NCBI RefSeq assembly: GCF_002797975.1
Contig: NZ_PGET01000001.1
Span: 930,001-994,000 of the forward strand
Source: [Clostridium] celerecrescens 18A
GTDB taxonomy: Bacteria > Bacillota > Clostridia > Lachnospirales > Lachnospiraceae
DNA: 64,000 nt
Direction of reading: 5' to 3'
A model generated the notes under the pieces. The model worked only from the letters and a program-made list of their open reading frames with translations. It was not told where the DNA came from and ran no database searches. Shown piece after piece: positions 7,651 to 16,776 of the stretch. Position numbers and translations under genes: made by a program. Each line of letters opens with the position of its first letter. The stretch's first letter is position 1.

Positions 7651-10347
7651 ATGCAGGAAAGGGCGCGTTTAACCGAAGCGATCAGGAAGATGAGATTACG
7701 AAGACCACGAAAAAGCATGTCAATCCAAAATGTGACAATCGTCACATTTATCTGTCTGTTCCTTTTGTCCCTGGTGACTATTGAAAAACTTGTTCTGAAT
7801 AATTGGCAATCTTCCATAACCAGAGAGACTGCCGGGATTTCTGAAAAGATGAATCAGGATGTGATTGAAAAGATGAATTCATTTTTCAGGGTTCCAGTTA
7901 CGGCAGATGAACTAGGGAAAAAGTTGATTGAAAATAAAACGATTGATTTTTTAAACGAAAAGAGTCGCAACTCTTTTTTTATTGGCATTTTAGAATCTTA
8001 TGAGAAAGAGATTTACAGTTTTACATATGCATCGGTTGATGGAGAATACTATGGGGCCCTCAGAAATAATAAGGGGGAACTTGAACTAATAAAGAATAAT
8101 GATGAAACAGGCGGAGAAATCTGGCGCTGCGATGTAAATGAAGACATGACAGCAGGGGCGTTGATACAAAACGCAGGCACCTTTGATCCCAGGCTGCAGG
8201 AATGGTATCAGGCGGCTGAAAAAGAGAAGGGGCCTGTTTTTTCACCTGCATACAGAGATTTCATCATCAATGACCTTACAGTGTCTGTTTCATGTCCCGT
8301 ATATGATGAGGCCGGAACGCTTAAGGGTATATTAGGGACTCATATGCTTCTTTCCGATTTTGGGGATTATCTGAAAAACGAGGGAGCCGGTTTCAAGGGC
8401 CATGTATCTGTTATAGAGAAAGATACCCGGTATTTAATTGCAAATTCCATGGGGGAAGATAATTATACCGTTGATGGAGACGGATCACTGAAAAGAAATA
8501 CGATTGATGACCTTTCTCTTCCGGCCTGGAAGAACAGTTATGAGATGTATCTTAAATCCAAGAAGACAGAATTCTCATGGAAGGCGGGAGAAACGGACTG
8601 GTATGCGAACGTAAAAGAATACCGGATAGGAGGTCTTGACTGGGTCATTATTTCTGTGATTCCGGGAAGTTTTTTGGCTGCAGAACTGAACCGGAATATC
8701 GAGGTCTCGGCGGAACTGGCTGTTATTGCCGGCGCTTTTTCCATAAGTATTTTTTTCTTGATCATCCGAAGGCTCTATAAGCCTATCAATGGCTTACTGA
8801 CCATTGCGGAGAACATTTCTGCAGGAAATTTAGAGCAAAGAGTGGAGATCGTTAGGAATGATGAAATAGGTAGAATATCCAATGTATTTAACCGCCTGGC
8901 AGATAATCTGCTTGATATGGTAAAACACCTGGAATGTATTGTTGAAATGCGGACCAAAGAGTTAAATAAAGCAAATGAGGTATTAAGGGAGAGTCAGTCC
9001 CAGCTTCAGCTCATACTGGATACCGCGGCGGAAGCAATATTAGGTACGGATTTAAACGGAAGATTCACATTCTGCAATAAAAGCTGTCTACGCCTTCTGG
9101 GATATTCAAAGCCTGAGGAATTGCTGGGAAGCGATATGCAGTTCTTTGCAGATTTTCTTAGTCCTGAAAAGAATAGAGGAGAAAGAAACGGTGTTCTTAG
9201 ACGGGCCGACGGTACCTGCTTTGATGCGGAGTACCGTGCCCTGCCCCAATTAAGGGAAGGAAAGCATGTTGGGTATGTTATAACCTTTGCCGATATTACC
9301 GAGCGAAAGAAGGGGGAGGAAAAGATCCGCTTTTTAAGCTATCATGATCCTCTGACCGGATTGGTAAACCGGAGGCGTTTTGAGCAGGAGATGAAGAATG
9401 CAGACACGCAGCAGAACCAGCCGGTTTCCCTGATTTTTCTGGATTTAAACGGCTTAAAGCTCATCAATGATACCTTTGGGCATACGGCTGGAGATGAATT
9501 CATTGTTAAGGTCGCCCAGGTCTTGAAAAAGAACTGCAGGGAAGGGGATGTTGCCGCACGGATCGGCGGCGATGAATTTACGGTGCTGCTTCCCCGCACG
9601 TCCAGGGAAGAGGCGGAGTCCATAGCTTTGAGGGTCAAAAATCAGGTTTCCGTGGAAAAGGTAAACATGGTGTCTTGCAGTGTTGCGGTGGGAGTTGGAA
9701 CAAAAGCCAAGCACTGGCAGAAAATTGAACGGATCCTGGAGACTGCAGAGAACGAGATGTATAAGGAGAAGAGTATTTCTTCCATAAACTTTGGAATTCA
9801 TGCAATTAACGGCATTATCACTTCTCTTCATATGAAAAGCCCATGTGAGAAAAAACACTCAGAAGAAGTCAGCAAGCTGTGCGAAAAGATCGGCATGGCA
9901 ATGGGGCTTCCTGAAACAGAAATTAAAAAACTGAGGGACGGAGCATACCTCCACGATATCGGTAAGATCACCCTGAGTGATTCGATTCTTGAAAAGACTC
10001 ATGAACAACTGACGGAAGCAGAGCATGAGATGATGAGACAGCATCCGGCCATCGGATACCGCATCCTGAATCTGTCCCAGGAAACACTGGACCTTGCCAA
10101 CGGCGTGTACGGACATCACGAATGCTGGGATGGTTCCGGGTATCCCAAGGGCTTAAAGGGCGAGGAGATCCCGCTTATTTCCCGTATTTTATCTGTTGCA
10201 GAAGGGTATGAGAGAATCATAAACCGTGAAAATAACCGGGAAGCAGGAAAAGAAAAAGCGCTGCAAGCAATTTTAAATGGTTCCGGTCAAAAGTATGATC
10301 CAACGATTGCCGAATTGTTTGTACTCATCATGAAGGAAGATGAATAA
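7651..10347 (+). CDS. Membrane sensor with dCache, HAMP, PAS, GGDEF and HD-GYP domains
   Basis: The 898-residue protein has TM1 near residues 27-48 and a large extracytoplasmic dCache-type sensor to about 345. TM2 (about 352-375) is followed by HAMP and a coiled segment. PAS lies near 449-550, GGDEF near 556-715 and HD-GYP to the end. The cyclase motif GGDEF is intact (about 638) with an RxxD inhibitory site (REGD) just before it. The HD-GYP half has HDIGK (about 767), HHECWDGSGYPKG and GEEIPL, but the usual VADxYDA is VAEGYER, so a metal-ligand Asp is replaced by Glu. It should make, break or sense cyclic di-GMP at the membrane; which activity dominates cannot be told. Start has AAGGAATGAGCC before ATG. 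Confidence 0.92.
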   Translation: MQERARLTEAIRKMRLRRPRKSMSIQNVTIVTFICLFLLSLVTIEKLVLNNWQSSITRETAGISEKMNQDVIEKMNSFFRVPVTADELGKKLIENKTIDFLNEKSRNSFFIGILESYEKEIYSFTYASVDGEYYGALRNNKGELELIKNNDETGGEIWRCDVNEDMTAGALIQNAGTFDPRLQEWYQAAEKEKGPVFSPAYRDFIINDLTVSVSCPVYDEAGTLKGILGTHMLLSDFGDYLKNEGAGFKGHVSVIEKDTRYLIANSMGEDNYTVDGDGSLKRNTIDDLSLPAWKNSYEMYLKSKKTEFSWKAGETDWYANVKEYRIGGLDWVIISVIPGSFLAAELNRNIEVSAELAVIAGAFSISIFFLIIRRLYKPINGLLTIAENISAGNLEQRVEIVRNDEIGRISNVFNRLADNLLDMVKHLECIVEMRTKELNKANEVLRESQSQLQLILDTAAEAILGTDLNGRFTFCNKSCLRLLGYSKPEELLGSDMQFFADFLSPEKNRGERNGVLRRADGTCFDAEYRALPQLREGKHVGYVITFADITERKKGEEKIRFLSYHDPLTGLVNRRRFEQEMKNADTQQNQPVSLIFLDLNGLKLINDTFGHTAGDEFIVKVAQVLKKNCREGDVAARIGGDEFTVLLPRTSREEAESIALRVKNQVSVEKVNMVSCSVAVGVGTKAKHWQKIERILETAENEMYKEKSISSINFGIHAINGIITSLHMKSPCEKKHSEEVSKLCEKIGMAMGLPETEIKKLRDGAYLHDIGKITLSDSILEKTHEQLTEAEHEMMRQHPAIGYRILNLSQETLDLANGVYGHHECWDGSGYPKGLKGEEIPLISRILSVAEGYERIINRENNREAGKEKALQAILNGSGQKYDPTIAELFVLIMKEDE

Positions 10348-10384
10348 TGCTGCTTCATCATAGATTTCCAGCATTTGCGAATGG

Positions 10385-10413
10385 TTGTTCGTTTCCATTA
10401 TATGTGCTATAAT
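10385..10413 (+). promoter_or_regulatory. Promoter with hairpin leader upstream of the chemoreceptor gene
   Basis: TTGTTC (10385-10390), a 17-base spacer and TATAAT (10408-10413) form a good promoter. The transcript would carry a leader of roughly 165 bases containing a stem CTACGG (10416-10421) / CCGTAG (10434-10439). I could not match the leader to a known riboswitch. Confidence 0.5.
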
Positions 10414-10585
10414 TCCTACGGCATAGCAGTTGTCCGTAGAAACAATGATTACAGTACGATGATTTATGAGACTGCAGTTGGAAAGATACTATGTCTGAAT
10501 TTCCATATACTTAAGAGAAATGCCTGTAATTAAGATTCAAAATTCAGGATTTTTCAAATTGCAATTTTGAGGAGGCACTAGAAAC

Positions 10586-12529
10586 ATGAAGTACTTAAGA
10601 AACAAGCTTTTATTATTTATCTCTTTGCTGCTAATCTTTACGGTCATATTCCTGACCACTATTTCTTCGATTCTTTATTACCAAAGCTCCATGGCTGAAG
10701 CAGAGCAGAATTCGTCTTATCTGGCAGCAGCATATCAGCAGGGTATCGATTCGGTATTAAATATTTACCGCAGTGAATTAAAGGTAACTGCCTCAAAGAG
10801 CTTTTTAACAGATGGCAGAACAACAGATCCAGAAATAAAACGCCTGCTGGATGAGGAGGCGGAAGCTTCAGGTTTTCATTACATAACAGTAGCGGATGCA
10901 CAGGGAAACAATGACAAAGGGGACCAGATTGCAGATCAGGACTTTTTTATAGAGGCCCAAAAAGGAGTTGTCTATATTTCTGATCCGTTTTTGAATGAAG
11001 ATCAGAAGCTGAGTCTTTATATAGCAGCTCCTATTTCCGGAACCGGAAAAGTATTGTATGGATCTCTTCCTTATGAAGCCATCAGCGGTGAACTGACAAA
11101 AATCAAAATTGGTGAAAATGGTTATGCCTTTGTTATTGATAAGAATGGACTGACTGTTATTCATCCGAACGAAGATGACGTATCCAATCCAAGAGACTAT
11201 TTTGAACTGGCAAAAAAGGATCCCTCCTATGCACCTACTGCTAAAATTTTTAAGGAAATGACTTCCAGCAAAACAGGTACCGGTTTTAGCTATTATAACG
11301 GACAGCGCCGTCTGGTGGGATATGTTCCCTTAGCCGGGCCGGAAGGCTGGTCGGTTGCAGTCACCACACCTTTGACACAGATCGAAGAAAATATGAGCTA
11401 TACTCTGATCATGTGCGTGATCGCCGGGCTGGTTCTGCTTTTAGCAGCCATTGCTATTACCCGTATATTCTCCAAAAAGATCACCGAACCGATTGTGACT
11501 GCGACGCAAAGGATCGAACGACTGGCCAGGGGAGAACTTGATGAAGACATTGAGCCGGTGAGAGGAAAAGATGAAAGTGCACGGCTTATCATGGCTTTGC
11601 AGAATACCATCCATGGATTGCGGTCATATATCATGGATATCTCAAATGTTCTGAATGCCGTGGCTGCTAAGGATTTAACCGTAAGAAGTGCTATTCAGTA
11701 TCAGGGTGATTTCGTTCCGATCCAGTCGGCCCTGGATCAGATCTTAGACTCTTTAAACAGTACCCTATGGAATATCACACAGGCAACGGATCAGGTACGT
11801 TCCAGTTCTGCACAGGTTGCGCTTGGCGGACAGAACCTTGCAGAAAATTCTGCGGAACAGGCGGCGACCACAGAGAGTCTGACCAATTCTCTGGAAATGG
11901 TATCTCATCACATTCAGGAGAATGCAGAGCATTCTCTGGCTATGAAGAACATGACAGAGTCAGCGCTTTTGGAGACTCAGCATGGAGATGAGGAAATGCA
12001 CAGGCTGCAGCAGTCCATGGCAAGCATTGACGCTTCAGCAAAAAAGATCCAAAGCATCATTCACATCATCGATGATATTGCTTTCCAGACCAATATTCTG
12101 GCGCTTAATGCTGCGGTAGAAGCAGCTCGTGCCGGTGAGGCAGGAAAGGGATTTTCCGTGGTGGCAGACGAAGTACGGGAGCTGGCTTCCAAAAGTGCGG
12201 ATGCAGCAAAGCAGACAACTGATCTGATTCACAGCACCATTGAATCTGTAAAACAGGGAAAACAGAACACAGAGCAGACTGCCGATGTGTTTAAGAAGAT
12301 CGTAGAGCAGACGAGTTCCGTTAATACGCTCGTGTCTAGAATATCCGAATCACTGGAGAGCCAGGCAGGCAGTGTGTCTGAACTGGGAGAGGGAATGCAG
12401 AAGATCTCCATGGTCACTCAGGCCAACTCAGCAACAGCAGAGGAAAGTGCGGCGACCAGTGAAGAGCTTTTAAGCCAGATGCAGATGTTAAAAGAGCGGG
12501 TTATGGAGTTTCAGTTAATACAGTCTTAG
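10586..12529 (+). CDS. Methyl-accepting chemotaxis protein (Cache-type)
   Basis: The 647-residue transducer has TM1 near residues 7-28, an extracellular Cache sensor to about 270 (with [20 protein letters not shown], typical of dCache_1), TM2 about 271-293, HAMP, and a long coiled-coil signalling domain. The conserved hairpin tip is [20 protein letters not shown] near residue 495. There is no C-terminal CheR-binding pentapeptide. The receptor would relay an extracellular ligand, often an amino acid or organic acid for this Cache class, to CheA/CheW. It follows the GGDEF/HD-GYP gene but has its own promoter. Start behind GAGGAGGCACTAGAAAC. Confidence 0.95.
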   Translation: MKYLRNKLLLFISLLLIFTVIFLTTISSILYYQSSMAEAEQNSSYLAAAYQQGIDSVLNIYRSELKVTASKSFLTDGRTTDPEIKRLLDEEAEASGFHYITVADAQGNNDKGDQIADQDFFIEAQKGVVYISDPFLNEDQKLSLYIAAPISGTGKVLYGSLPYEAISGELTKIKIGENGYAFVIDKNGLTVIHPNEDDVSNPRDYFELAKKDPSYAPTAKIFKEMTSSKTGTGFSYYNGQRRLVGYVPLAGPEGWSVAVTTPLTQIEENMSYTLIMCVIAGLVLLLAAIAITRIFSKKITEPIVTATQRIERLARGELDEDIEPVRGKDESARLIMALQNTIHGLRSYIMDISNVLNAVAAKDLTVRSAIQYQGDFVPIQSALDQILDSLNSTLWNITQATDQVRSSSAQVALGGQNLAENSAEQAATTESLTNSLEMVSHHIQENAEHSLAMKNMTESALLETQHGDEEMHRLQQSMASIDASAKKIQSIIHIIDDIAFQTNILALNAAVEAARAGEAGKGFSVVADEVRELASKSADAAKQTTDLIHSTIESVKQGKQNTEQTADVFKKIVEQTSSVNTLVSRISESLESQAGSVSELGEGMQKISMVTQANSATAEESAATSEELLSQMQMLKERVMEFQLIQS

Positions 12530-12551
12530 AAGAAAGGTTTATAAAAAATGA

Positions 12552-12580
12552 TTGACAAATAGGCAGGATAATAGTATATT
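12552..12580 (+). promoter_or_regulatory. Strong promoter of the cysteine importer operon
   Basis: TTGACA (12552-12557), exactly 17 bases, TATATT (12575-12580). The start of transcription would fall near 12587, inside the adjacent palindrome. Confidence 0.75.
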
Positions 12581-12595
12581 AAACATATATGTTTA
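12580..12595 (+). promoter_or_regulatory. 16-bp perfect palindrome over the transcription start (candidate operator)
   Basis: TAAACATATATGTTTA is its own reverse complement. The symmetry continues imperfectly on both sides into the -10 box and GTAT. Its position at the start site fits a repressor-binding operator. The cognate regulator is not identified. Confidence 0.45.
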
Positions 12596-12622
12596 GTATG
12601 TATAAGGAGAAATCAAAACGAT

Positions 12623-12709
12623 ATGAAAACGAACTGCGTGTGTAACATGAATCTTAAGATGAATTGTTGCAGCTGTAGATGCTTCATGAGAAGAGATACA
12701 GTTTATTAA
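12623..12709 (+). CDS. 28-residue cysteine-rich leader peptide
   Basis: A short ORF begins MKTNCVCNMN and ends CCSCRCFMRRDTVY. Six of 28 codons are cysteine: residues 5, 7, 15, 16, 18 and 20. It lies 36 bases into the predicted transcript, with AAGGAGA (12604-12610) ahead of the ATG, and is followed about 60 bases later by a strong intrinsic terminator and then by an importer whose binding protein resembles the cysteine-binding protein CjaA. By analogy with amino-acid attenuators, ribosome stalling at Cys codons could sense charged tRNA-Cys. The codon run TGC TTC (12680-12685) is complementary to GAAGCA (12774-12779) in the terminator 5' arm, so the peptide region could take part in an antiterminator. 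Translation is inferred. Confidence 0.65.
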   Translation: MKTNCVCNMNLKMNCCSCRCFMRRDTVY

Positions 12710-12770
12710 CGTGTGCGTTTTGGTATCTGATTTCCAATTTTTTATCCTGTAACACAGGGAAAATAAAGGG

Positions 12771-12808
12771 AAGGAAGCAGGTATATGCGTATACCTGCTT
12801 CCTTTTGC
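12771..12808 (+). terminator. Attenuator/terminator between Cys leader and importer genes
   Basis: A perfect 15-bp stem, AAGGAAGCAGGTATA with TATACCTGCTTCCTT, closes a 4-base loop (TGCG) and runs into TTGCATTT. A small preceding hairpin (CCTGT-AAC-ACAGG, 12746-12758) may be part of the switching structure. It stands in front of the operon it would control, which is the hallmark of attenuation rather than of ordinary termination. Confidence 0.75.
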
Positions 12809-12915
12809 ATTTATTAATATATAACTTATCGGACCTTGCAAAGCGAGTGAAGATAAAAAGGGAGGAAGGTAATCGATGGAACACATAAGTAAAAAGGAGG
12901 GAGAAAGGAAAAATC

Positions 12916-13575
12916 ATGGATTTTGAGTTTATTCGTGCCTATACGCCGCTATATGCAGAGGCGGCAGGTATGACACTTCGAATATCTTTTCTGGGGATCC
13001 TGCTGTCAGCAGCCATTGGCCTTTTGTGCAGCCTGGTTAAGATTTTTAAGATACCGGTGTTAAAGAGTATTGTGAATGGCTATATTGAGGTGTCCAGGAA
13101 TACGCCTCTTTTGATCCAGCTGTTTTTTTTATACTTTGGACTTCCTAAAATCGGTATTGTTTTAAGCTCTGAAAGCTGTGCAGTCACAGGGCTGGCATTT
13201 TTAGGAGGAAGCTACATGGCGGAAGCATTCCGCACGGGAATTGAACAGGTACCGGTTATCCAATCGGAATCGGGTCTCAGCCTGGGACTTACAAAAGGGC
13301 AGGTATTTCAGTATATCATCCTTCCTCAGGCGGTTACCACCTCAGTCCCTGTATTTTGTGCCAACATTATATTTCTTATAAAAGAAACATCGGTGTTCAG
13401 TGCGGTCGCACTGGCTGACTTAATGTTTGTGGCAAAGGATCTGATAGGAATTTATTATAAAACAGATGAGGCCCTCCTAATGCTGGTGGCAGCGTACTTA
13501 ATCATCTTGCTGCCAATATCCTTATTCTGTTCCTGGTTAGAAAGGAGGGTCCGCTATGCAGAATTTGGGAATTAG
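12916..13575 (+). CDS. Amino-acid ABC transporter permease 1 (cysteine importer)
   Basis: The 219-residue polar amino-acid permease has about five hydrophobic helices and the HisM/GlnP-type signature EVSRNTPLLIQLFFLYFGLP. The EAA loop appears as SGLSLGLTKGQVFQYIILPQA and docks on the ATPase. It is first of a four-gene operon (permease, permease, ATPase, binding protein), and its stop overlaps the next start by 20 bases. Substrate is inferred from the operon's binding protein and the Cys leader. Ribosome binding site AAAGGAGGGAG. Confidence 0.9.
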   Translation: MDFEFIRAYTPLYAEAAGMTLRISFLGILLSAAIGLLCSLVKIFKIPVLKSIVNGYIEVSRNTPLLIQLFFLYFGLPKIGIVLSSESCAVTGLAFLGGSYMAEAFRTGIEQVPVIQSESGLSLGLTKGQVFQYIILPQAVTTSVPVFCANIIFLIKETSVFSAVALADLMFVAKDLIGIYYKTDEALLMLVAAYLIILLPISLFCSWLERRVRYAEFGN

Positions 13576-14233
13576 GATACTGTTTGAGGGAAATAATTTT
13601 CTGCGGTTGTTGGGCGGTCTCCTGGTATCACTTAAGATCGCAGTTTTATCCATGGTTTTATCCGTGGGACTTGGAATACTTCTTGGAATGGTGATGACCA
13701 GTAAAAAAAGGCCAGTCCGGTTTTTTACAAGGCTTTATCTGGAGGCAGTCAGGATCATGCCTCAGCTGGTCCTTTTGTTTCTTGTTTATTTTGGAGCTGC
13801 AAAGCATTTGAATGTAAATTTCTCCGGGGAAATGGCCGCGGTCATTGTATTCACCTTTTGGGGGACTGCAGAAATGGGGGATCTGGTTCGAAGCGCTCTG
13901 GAATCCATACCGGTTCATCAGTATCAAAGTGGCTTTGGACTGGGAATGACGGAGCTTCAAGTATACCGGTATATTGTGATTCCTCAAACGATACGCAGGC
14001 TGCTTCCATCGGTCATGAATCTTTTGACAAGAATGATCAAAACCACTTCTCTTGTTGTATTGATCGGCGTGATTGAGGTGGTTAAGGTTGGAAAACAGAT
14101 CATTGACTCCTCCAGGTACACGGTACCTGATGCGGCCCTCTGGGTATACGGAGTGATCTTCATTCTGTACTTTGCGATTTGTTACCCATTTTCCAGGGCT
14201 GCTGCCCTGCTAGATAAAAAATTAAAGGATTGA
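13556..14233 (+). CDS. Amino-acid ABC transporter permease 2 (cysteine importer)
   Basis: The 225-residue partner permease contains [20 protein letters not shown] and the EAA loop [20 protein letters not shown]. The two permeases probably form the heterodimeric channel of the importer. It overlaps the upstream gene and is 4 bases from the ATPase gene, implying translational coupling. Confidence 0.9.
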   Translation: MQNLGIRILFEGNNFLRLLGGLLVSLKIAVLSMVLSVGLGILLGMVMTSKKRPVRFFTRLYLEAVRIMPQLVLLFLVYFGAAKHLNVNFSGEMAAVIVFTFWGTAEMGDLVRSALESIPVHQYQSGFGLGMTELQVYRYIVIPQTIRRLLPSVMNLLTRMIKTTSLVVLIGVIEVVKVGKQIIDSSRYTVPDAALWVYGVIFILYFAICYPFSRAAALLDKKLKD

Positions 14234-14237
14234 TCAT

Positions 14238-14990
14238 ATGAGTCAGGAAATGATTTTAAAGACAGAGAATCTCAGGAAGTCCTATGAAAACGGGCAGCCG
14301 GTTTTAAAGGATATTTCCTTTACCTTGGAAAAAGGGGAGGTAGTGGTGGTCGTAGGACCTTCCGGCTGCGGAAAAAGTACCTTTTTACGATGTCTCAACA
14401 TGCTGGAGCCCATTGATTCCGGTACCATTCAGTTTAAGGACCGGATCGTTGACAGGGGCAAACGGGATGTTTATGAAATAAGACAGAAGATCGGCATGGT
14501 ATTCCAGAGCTACGATTTATTCCCACATAAGACCATTCTGGGCAATATTATTCTGGCCCCTTTAAAGGTGCAGAAAAGGGATAAAAAAGAGGTGACAGCG
14601 GAAGCAGAACAGCTTCTGGCCAGGGTAGGACTTCTGGATAAAAAGGATTCTTATCCCAGGCAGTTGTCCGGCGGACAGAAGCAAAGAGTGGCTATTGTAC
14701 GGGCGCTTATCATGCATCCGGAGATCCTGCTCTTAGACGAGATCACGGCAGCCCTGGACCCGGAGATGGTACGGGAGGTGCTGCAGGTGGTGTTAGAACT
14801 GGCAAAGGACGGAATGACCATGGTCATTGTCACACATGAGATGGAATTTGCCAAGGCAGTGGCTGACCGTGTCCTGTTCATGGATCAGGGCGTTGTAGTG
14901 GAAGAGAGCCTGCCGGATGAATTTTTTGCTTCACCCCGGACAGAGCGGGCAAAACAGTTTTTAAATACGTTTCATTATGAAGCGTTATAA
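14238..14990 (+). CDS. Amino-acid ABC transporter ATPase (cysteine importer)
   Basis: The 250-residue ATPase of the GlnQ/HisP class has Walker [10 protein letters not shown] near residue 40, Q-loop [11 protein letters not shown], signature [15 protein letters not shown] near 143, Walker [15 protein letters not shown] and switch His in IVTHEM. It powers the two preceding permeases. The Walker B neighbour reads DEITAALDP where most relatives have DEPTSALDP; the catalytic Glu is kept. Confidence 0.92.
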   Translation: MSQEMILKTENLRKSYENGQPVLKDISFTLEKGEVVVVVGPSGCGKSTFLRCLNMLEPIDSGTIQFKDRIVDRGKRDVYEIRQKIGMVFQSYDLFPHKTILGNIILAPLKVQKRDKKEVTAEAEQLLARVGLLDKKDSYPRQLSGGQKQRVAIVRALIMHPEILLLDEITAALDPEMVREVLQVVLELAKDGMTMVIVTHEMEFAKAVADRVLFMDQGVVVEESLPDEFFASPRTERAKQFLNTFHYEAL

Positions 14991-15018
14991 AATAAAAAAT
15001 AACATGGAGGATGTAATT

Positions 15019-15888
15019 ATGAAGAAGAAATTACTAGGTGCATTATTAGGCATTACCATGGCGGCAGGCCTTTTGGCAGGCTGCAGCCAGGCAAAGGACA
15101 ATGGAGGAAACACCGGAGGAGCAGCTGCAAAGGCAAGAACCTTATCTGAGATCAAGGAAGCCGGAACCATTAAAATCGGCGTATTCAGCGACAAGAATCC
15201 ATTTGGATATGTGGATTCCAATGGAAAGATCCAGGGCTATGACGTATATTTTGCTAAGCGGCTGGCAAAGGACTTACTTGGCAGTGAGGATAAGGTTGAA
15301 TTCGTATACGTAGAAGCTGCCAGCCGGGTGGAATATTTAAAATCCGCCAAGGTGGATGTGATTTTGGCTAATTTCACAGTTACTGATGAGAGAAAGGAAC
15401 AGGTGGATTTCGCACTTCCTTATATGAAGGTAGCTCTTGGCGTCGTATCTCCTGATGCAGCTCTGATTAACGATGTGGCACAATTAAAGGAAAAGACCCT
15501 TATTGTGGTAAAGGGAACTACGGCTGAAACTTATTTTTCCGAAAATCATCCAGAAGTAAAGCTGTTAAAGTTTGATGAGTATCAGGAAGCTTATGACGCT
15601 CTTCTGGACGGAAGAGGAGATGCCTTCTCTACCGATAATACGGAAGTTCTTGCATGGGCCCTTCAGAATAAAGGATTCACGGTAGGAATCGAGTCCATTG
15701 GAAATCTGGATACCATTGCTCCAGCCGTTCAGAAAGGAAATAAGGATCTTCTGGATTGGATCAACAGCGAGATCGAAACTCTTGGCAAGGAGCAGTTCTT
15801 TCATAAGGATTTTGAGGAGACCCTAAAGCCTGTATATGGAGATGAGATCGATCCTGAAAATCTGGTTGTGGAAGGCGGCCAGGTTTAA
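15019..15888 (+). CDS. Cysteine-binding lipoprotein of the ABC importer (CjaA-like)
   Basis: The 289-residue protein has a lipoprotein signal peptide (MKKKLLGALLG... LLAGC, lipobox LAGC) and a family-3 amino-acid-binding fold. Several stretches match my recollection of Campylobacter CjaA, a structurally known cysteine-binding protein: VEFLKS-like VEYLKSAKVDVILANFT, QVDFALPYMKVALGVV, KGTTAETYF and DAFSTDNTEVLAWA. The start is the ATG at 15019 behind ATGGAGGATGTAATT; an upstream in-frame ATG at 14977 would destroy the signal peptide. It is last in the operon. Cysteine or cystine is the likely ligand. Confidence 0.88.
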   Translation: MKKKLLGALLGITMAAGLLAGCSQAKDNGGNTGGAAAKARTLSEIKEAGTIKIGVFSDKNPFGYVDSNGKIQGYDVYFAKRLAKDLLGSEDKVEFVYVEAASRVEYLKSAKVDVILANFTVTDERKEQVDFALPYMKVALGVVSPDAALINDVAQLKEKTLIVVKGTTAETYFSENHPEVKLLKFDEYQEAYDALLDGRGDAFSTDNTEVLAWALQNKGFTVGIESIGNLDTIAPAVQKGNKDLLDWINSEIETLGKEQFFHKDFEETLKPVYGDEIDPENLVVEGGQV

Positions 15889-15952
15889 AAGGCGGAAACT
15901 GAGAAAAAATATCATCAGCTGCTTTATGAGAACTTAATGAGAAAAATAACCG

Positions 15953-15981
15953 GCAGGGCGTCTTGACGTCCTGCTTTTTTT
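15953..15981 (+). terminator. Terminator after the cysteine importer operon
   Basis: GCAGGGCGTC and GACGTCCTGC pair (one mismatch) and are followed by seven T residues. Confidence 0.75.
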
Positions 15982-16001
15982 ATTTCATAATAGCATTGTT
16001 A

Positions 16002-16016
16002 TATAACAGTGTTATA
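16002..16016 (+). promoter_or_regulatory. Candidate TetR operator
   Basis: TATAACA-G-TGTTATA is a perfect 7+7 palindrome 13 bases before the TetR start codon, a usual place for autorepression. A similar half site, TTGTTATAAA, occurs before the ABC genes near 16731. Confidence 0.5.
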
Positions 16017-16029
16017 AAAAGGAGAAATA

Positions 16030-16647
16030 ATGAGCGCTCAGGTAAAAGATACACATGTTGCCATTTTAGAGGCGGGCAAAAAGGAATTTTTGGAGTATGG
16101 CTATGAGGGGGCTTCCCTAAGAAGGATTGCCAGGGAGGCTTCTGTTACAACAGGAGCCATATATGGGTATTTTCCCAGTAAGGAAGCGCTTTTTGACGCA
16201 TTGACCGGAGATGCGGCGGATGGACTCCTGGAAAGGTACAGACAGGTTCATGACGAATTTGCAGGTCTGCCTCCCAGCGAGCAGGCGGCTGCTCTGGATC
16301 ATATTACCGATGAAACGATTCCCTGGATGATCAACTATATTTATGACCGGTTTGATATATTCAAACTGTTTTTTTGTAAGAGCAGTGCGGGAAGCTGTGA
16401 CAGCTATTTCGCTCAGTTGGTTAAAATTGAAGAGAAATCAAGCTGGGATTTTATCAATGCCATGAAAGAATCAGGGCATGAGGTTATGGAAATTGACGGC
16501 ACCTTGATCCATATCTTATCCCGGTCATTTTTTCAGCAGATTTTAGAGTTTGTGGCCCATGATGTCCCACGGGAAAAAGCTCTTTCCTACTCGCTGGTTC
16601 TGGGGACTTTCCAGCACGCAGGGTGGAAGAAGATTATGGGACTTTGA
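16030..16647 (+). CDS. TetR/AcrR family regulator
   Basis: The 205-residue regulator has an N-terminal helix-turn-helix of TetR type (ASLRRIAREASVTTGAIYGYF, near residues 26-47) and an all-helical ligand domain. It stands directly before a two-gene ABC half-transporter operon in the same direction, with palindromes in front of both. Local control of the transporter is likely. The inducing ligand is not evident. ATG behind AAAAAGGAGAAATA. Confidence 0.92.
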   Translation: MSAQVKDTHVAILEAGKKEFLEYGYEGASLRRIAREASVTTGAIYGYFPSKEALFDALTGDAADGLLERYRQVHDEFAGLPPSEQAAALDHITDETIPWMINYIYDRFDIFKLFFCKSSAGSCDSYFAQLVKIEEKSSWDFINAMKESGHEVMEIDGTLIHILSRSFFQQILEFVAHDVPREKALSYSLVLGTFQHAGWKKIMGL

Positions 16648-16695
16648 TGCAGCTTAGCTGTTTCCGGTTCTTTAAAACAAAAAAGCTTTACATAA

Positions 16696-16715
16696 TGGTT
16701 AGTTTAAGCTAACCA
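16696..16715 (+). promoter_or_regulatory. Inverted repeat before the ABC half-transporter operon
   Basis: TGGTTAG-TTTAAG-CTAACCA lies directly upstream of a possible -10 box (TATACA, 16720-16725). The site is well placed for a repressor, perhaps the adjacent TetR protein, although its sequence differs from the palindrome at 16002. Confidence 0.5.
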
Positions 16716-16776
16716 ATTTTATACAGGGAGTTGTTATAAATAGACAGTAACATTTTACCAAGAAAGGTGGTTTATC

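Noticed and set aside
12876..12926. 16-codon ORF just before the cysteine permease with a good GGGAGGAAGG site
   Set aside because: It contains the ribosome binding site of the permease and has no codon bias that suggests a leader; listed here only because a second leader peptide cannot be excluded.
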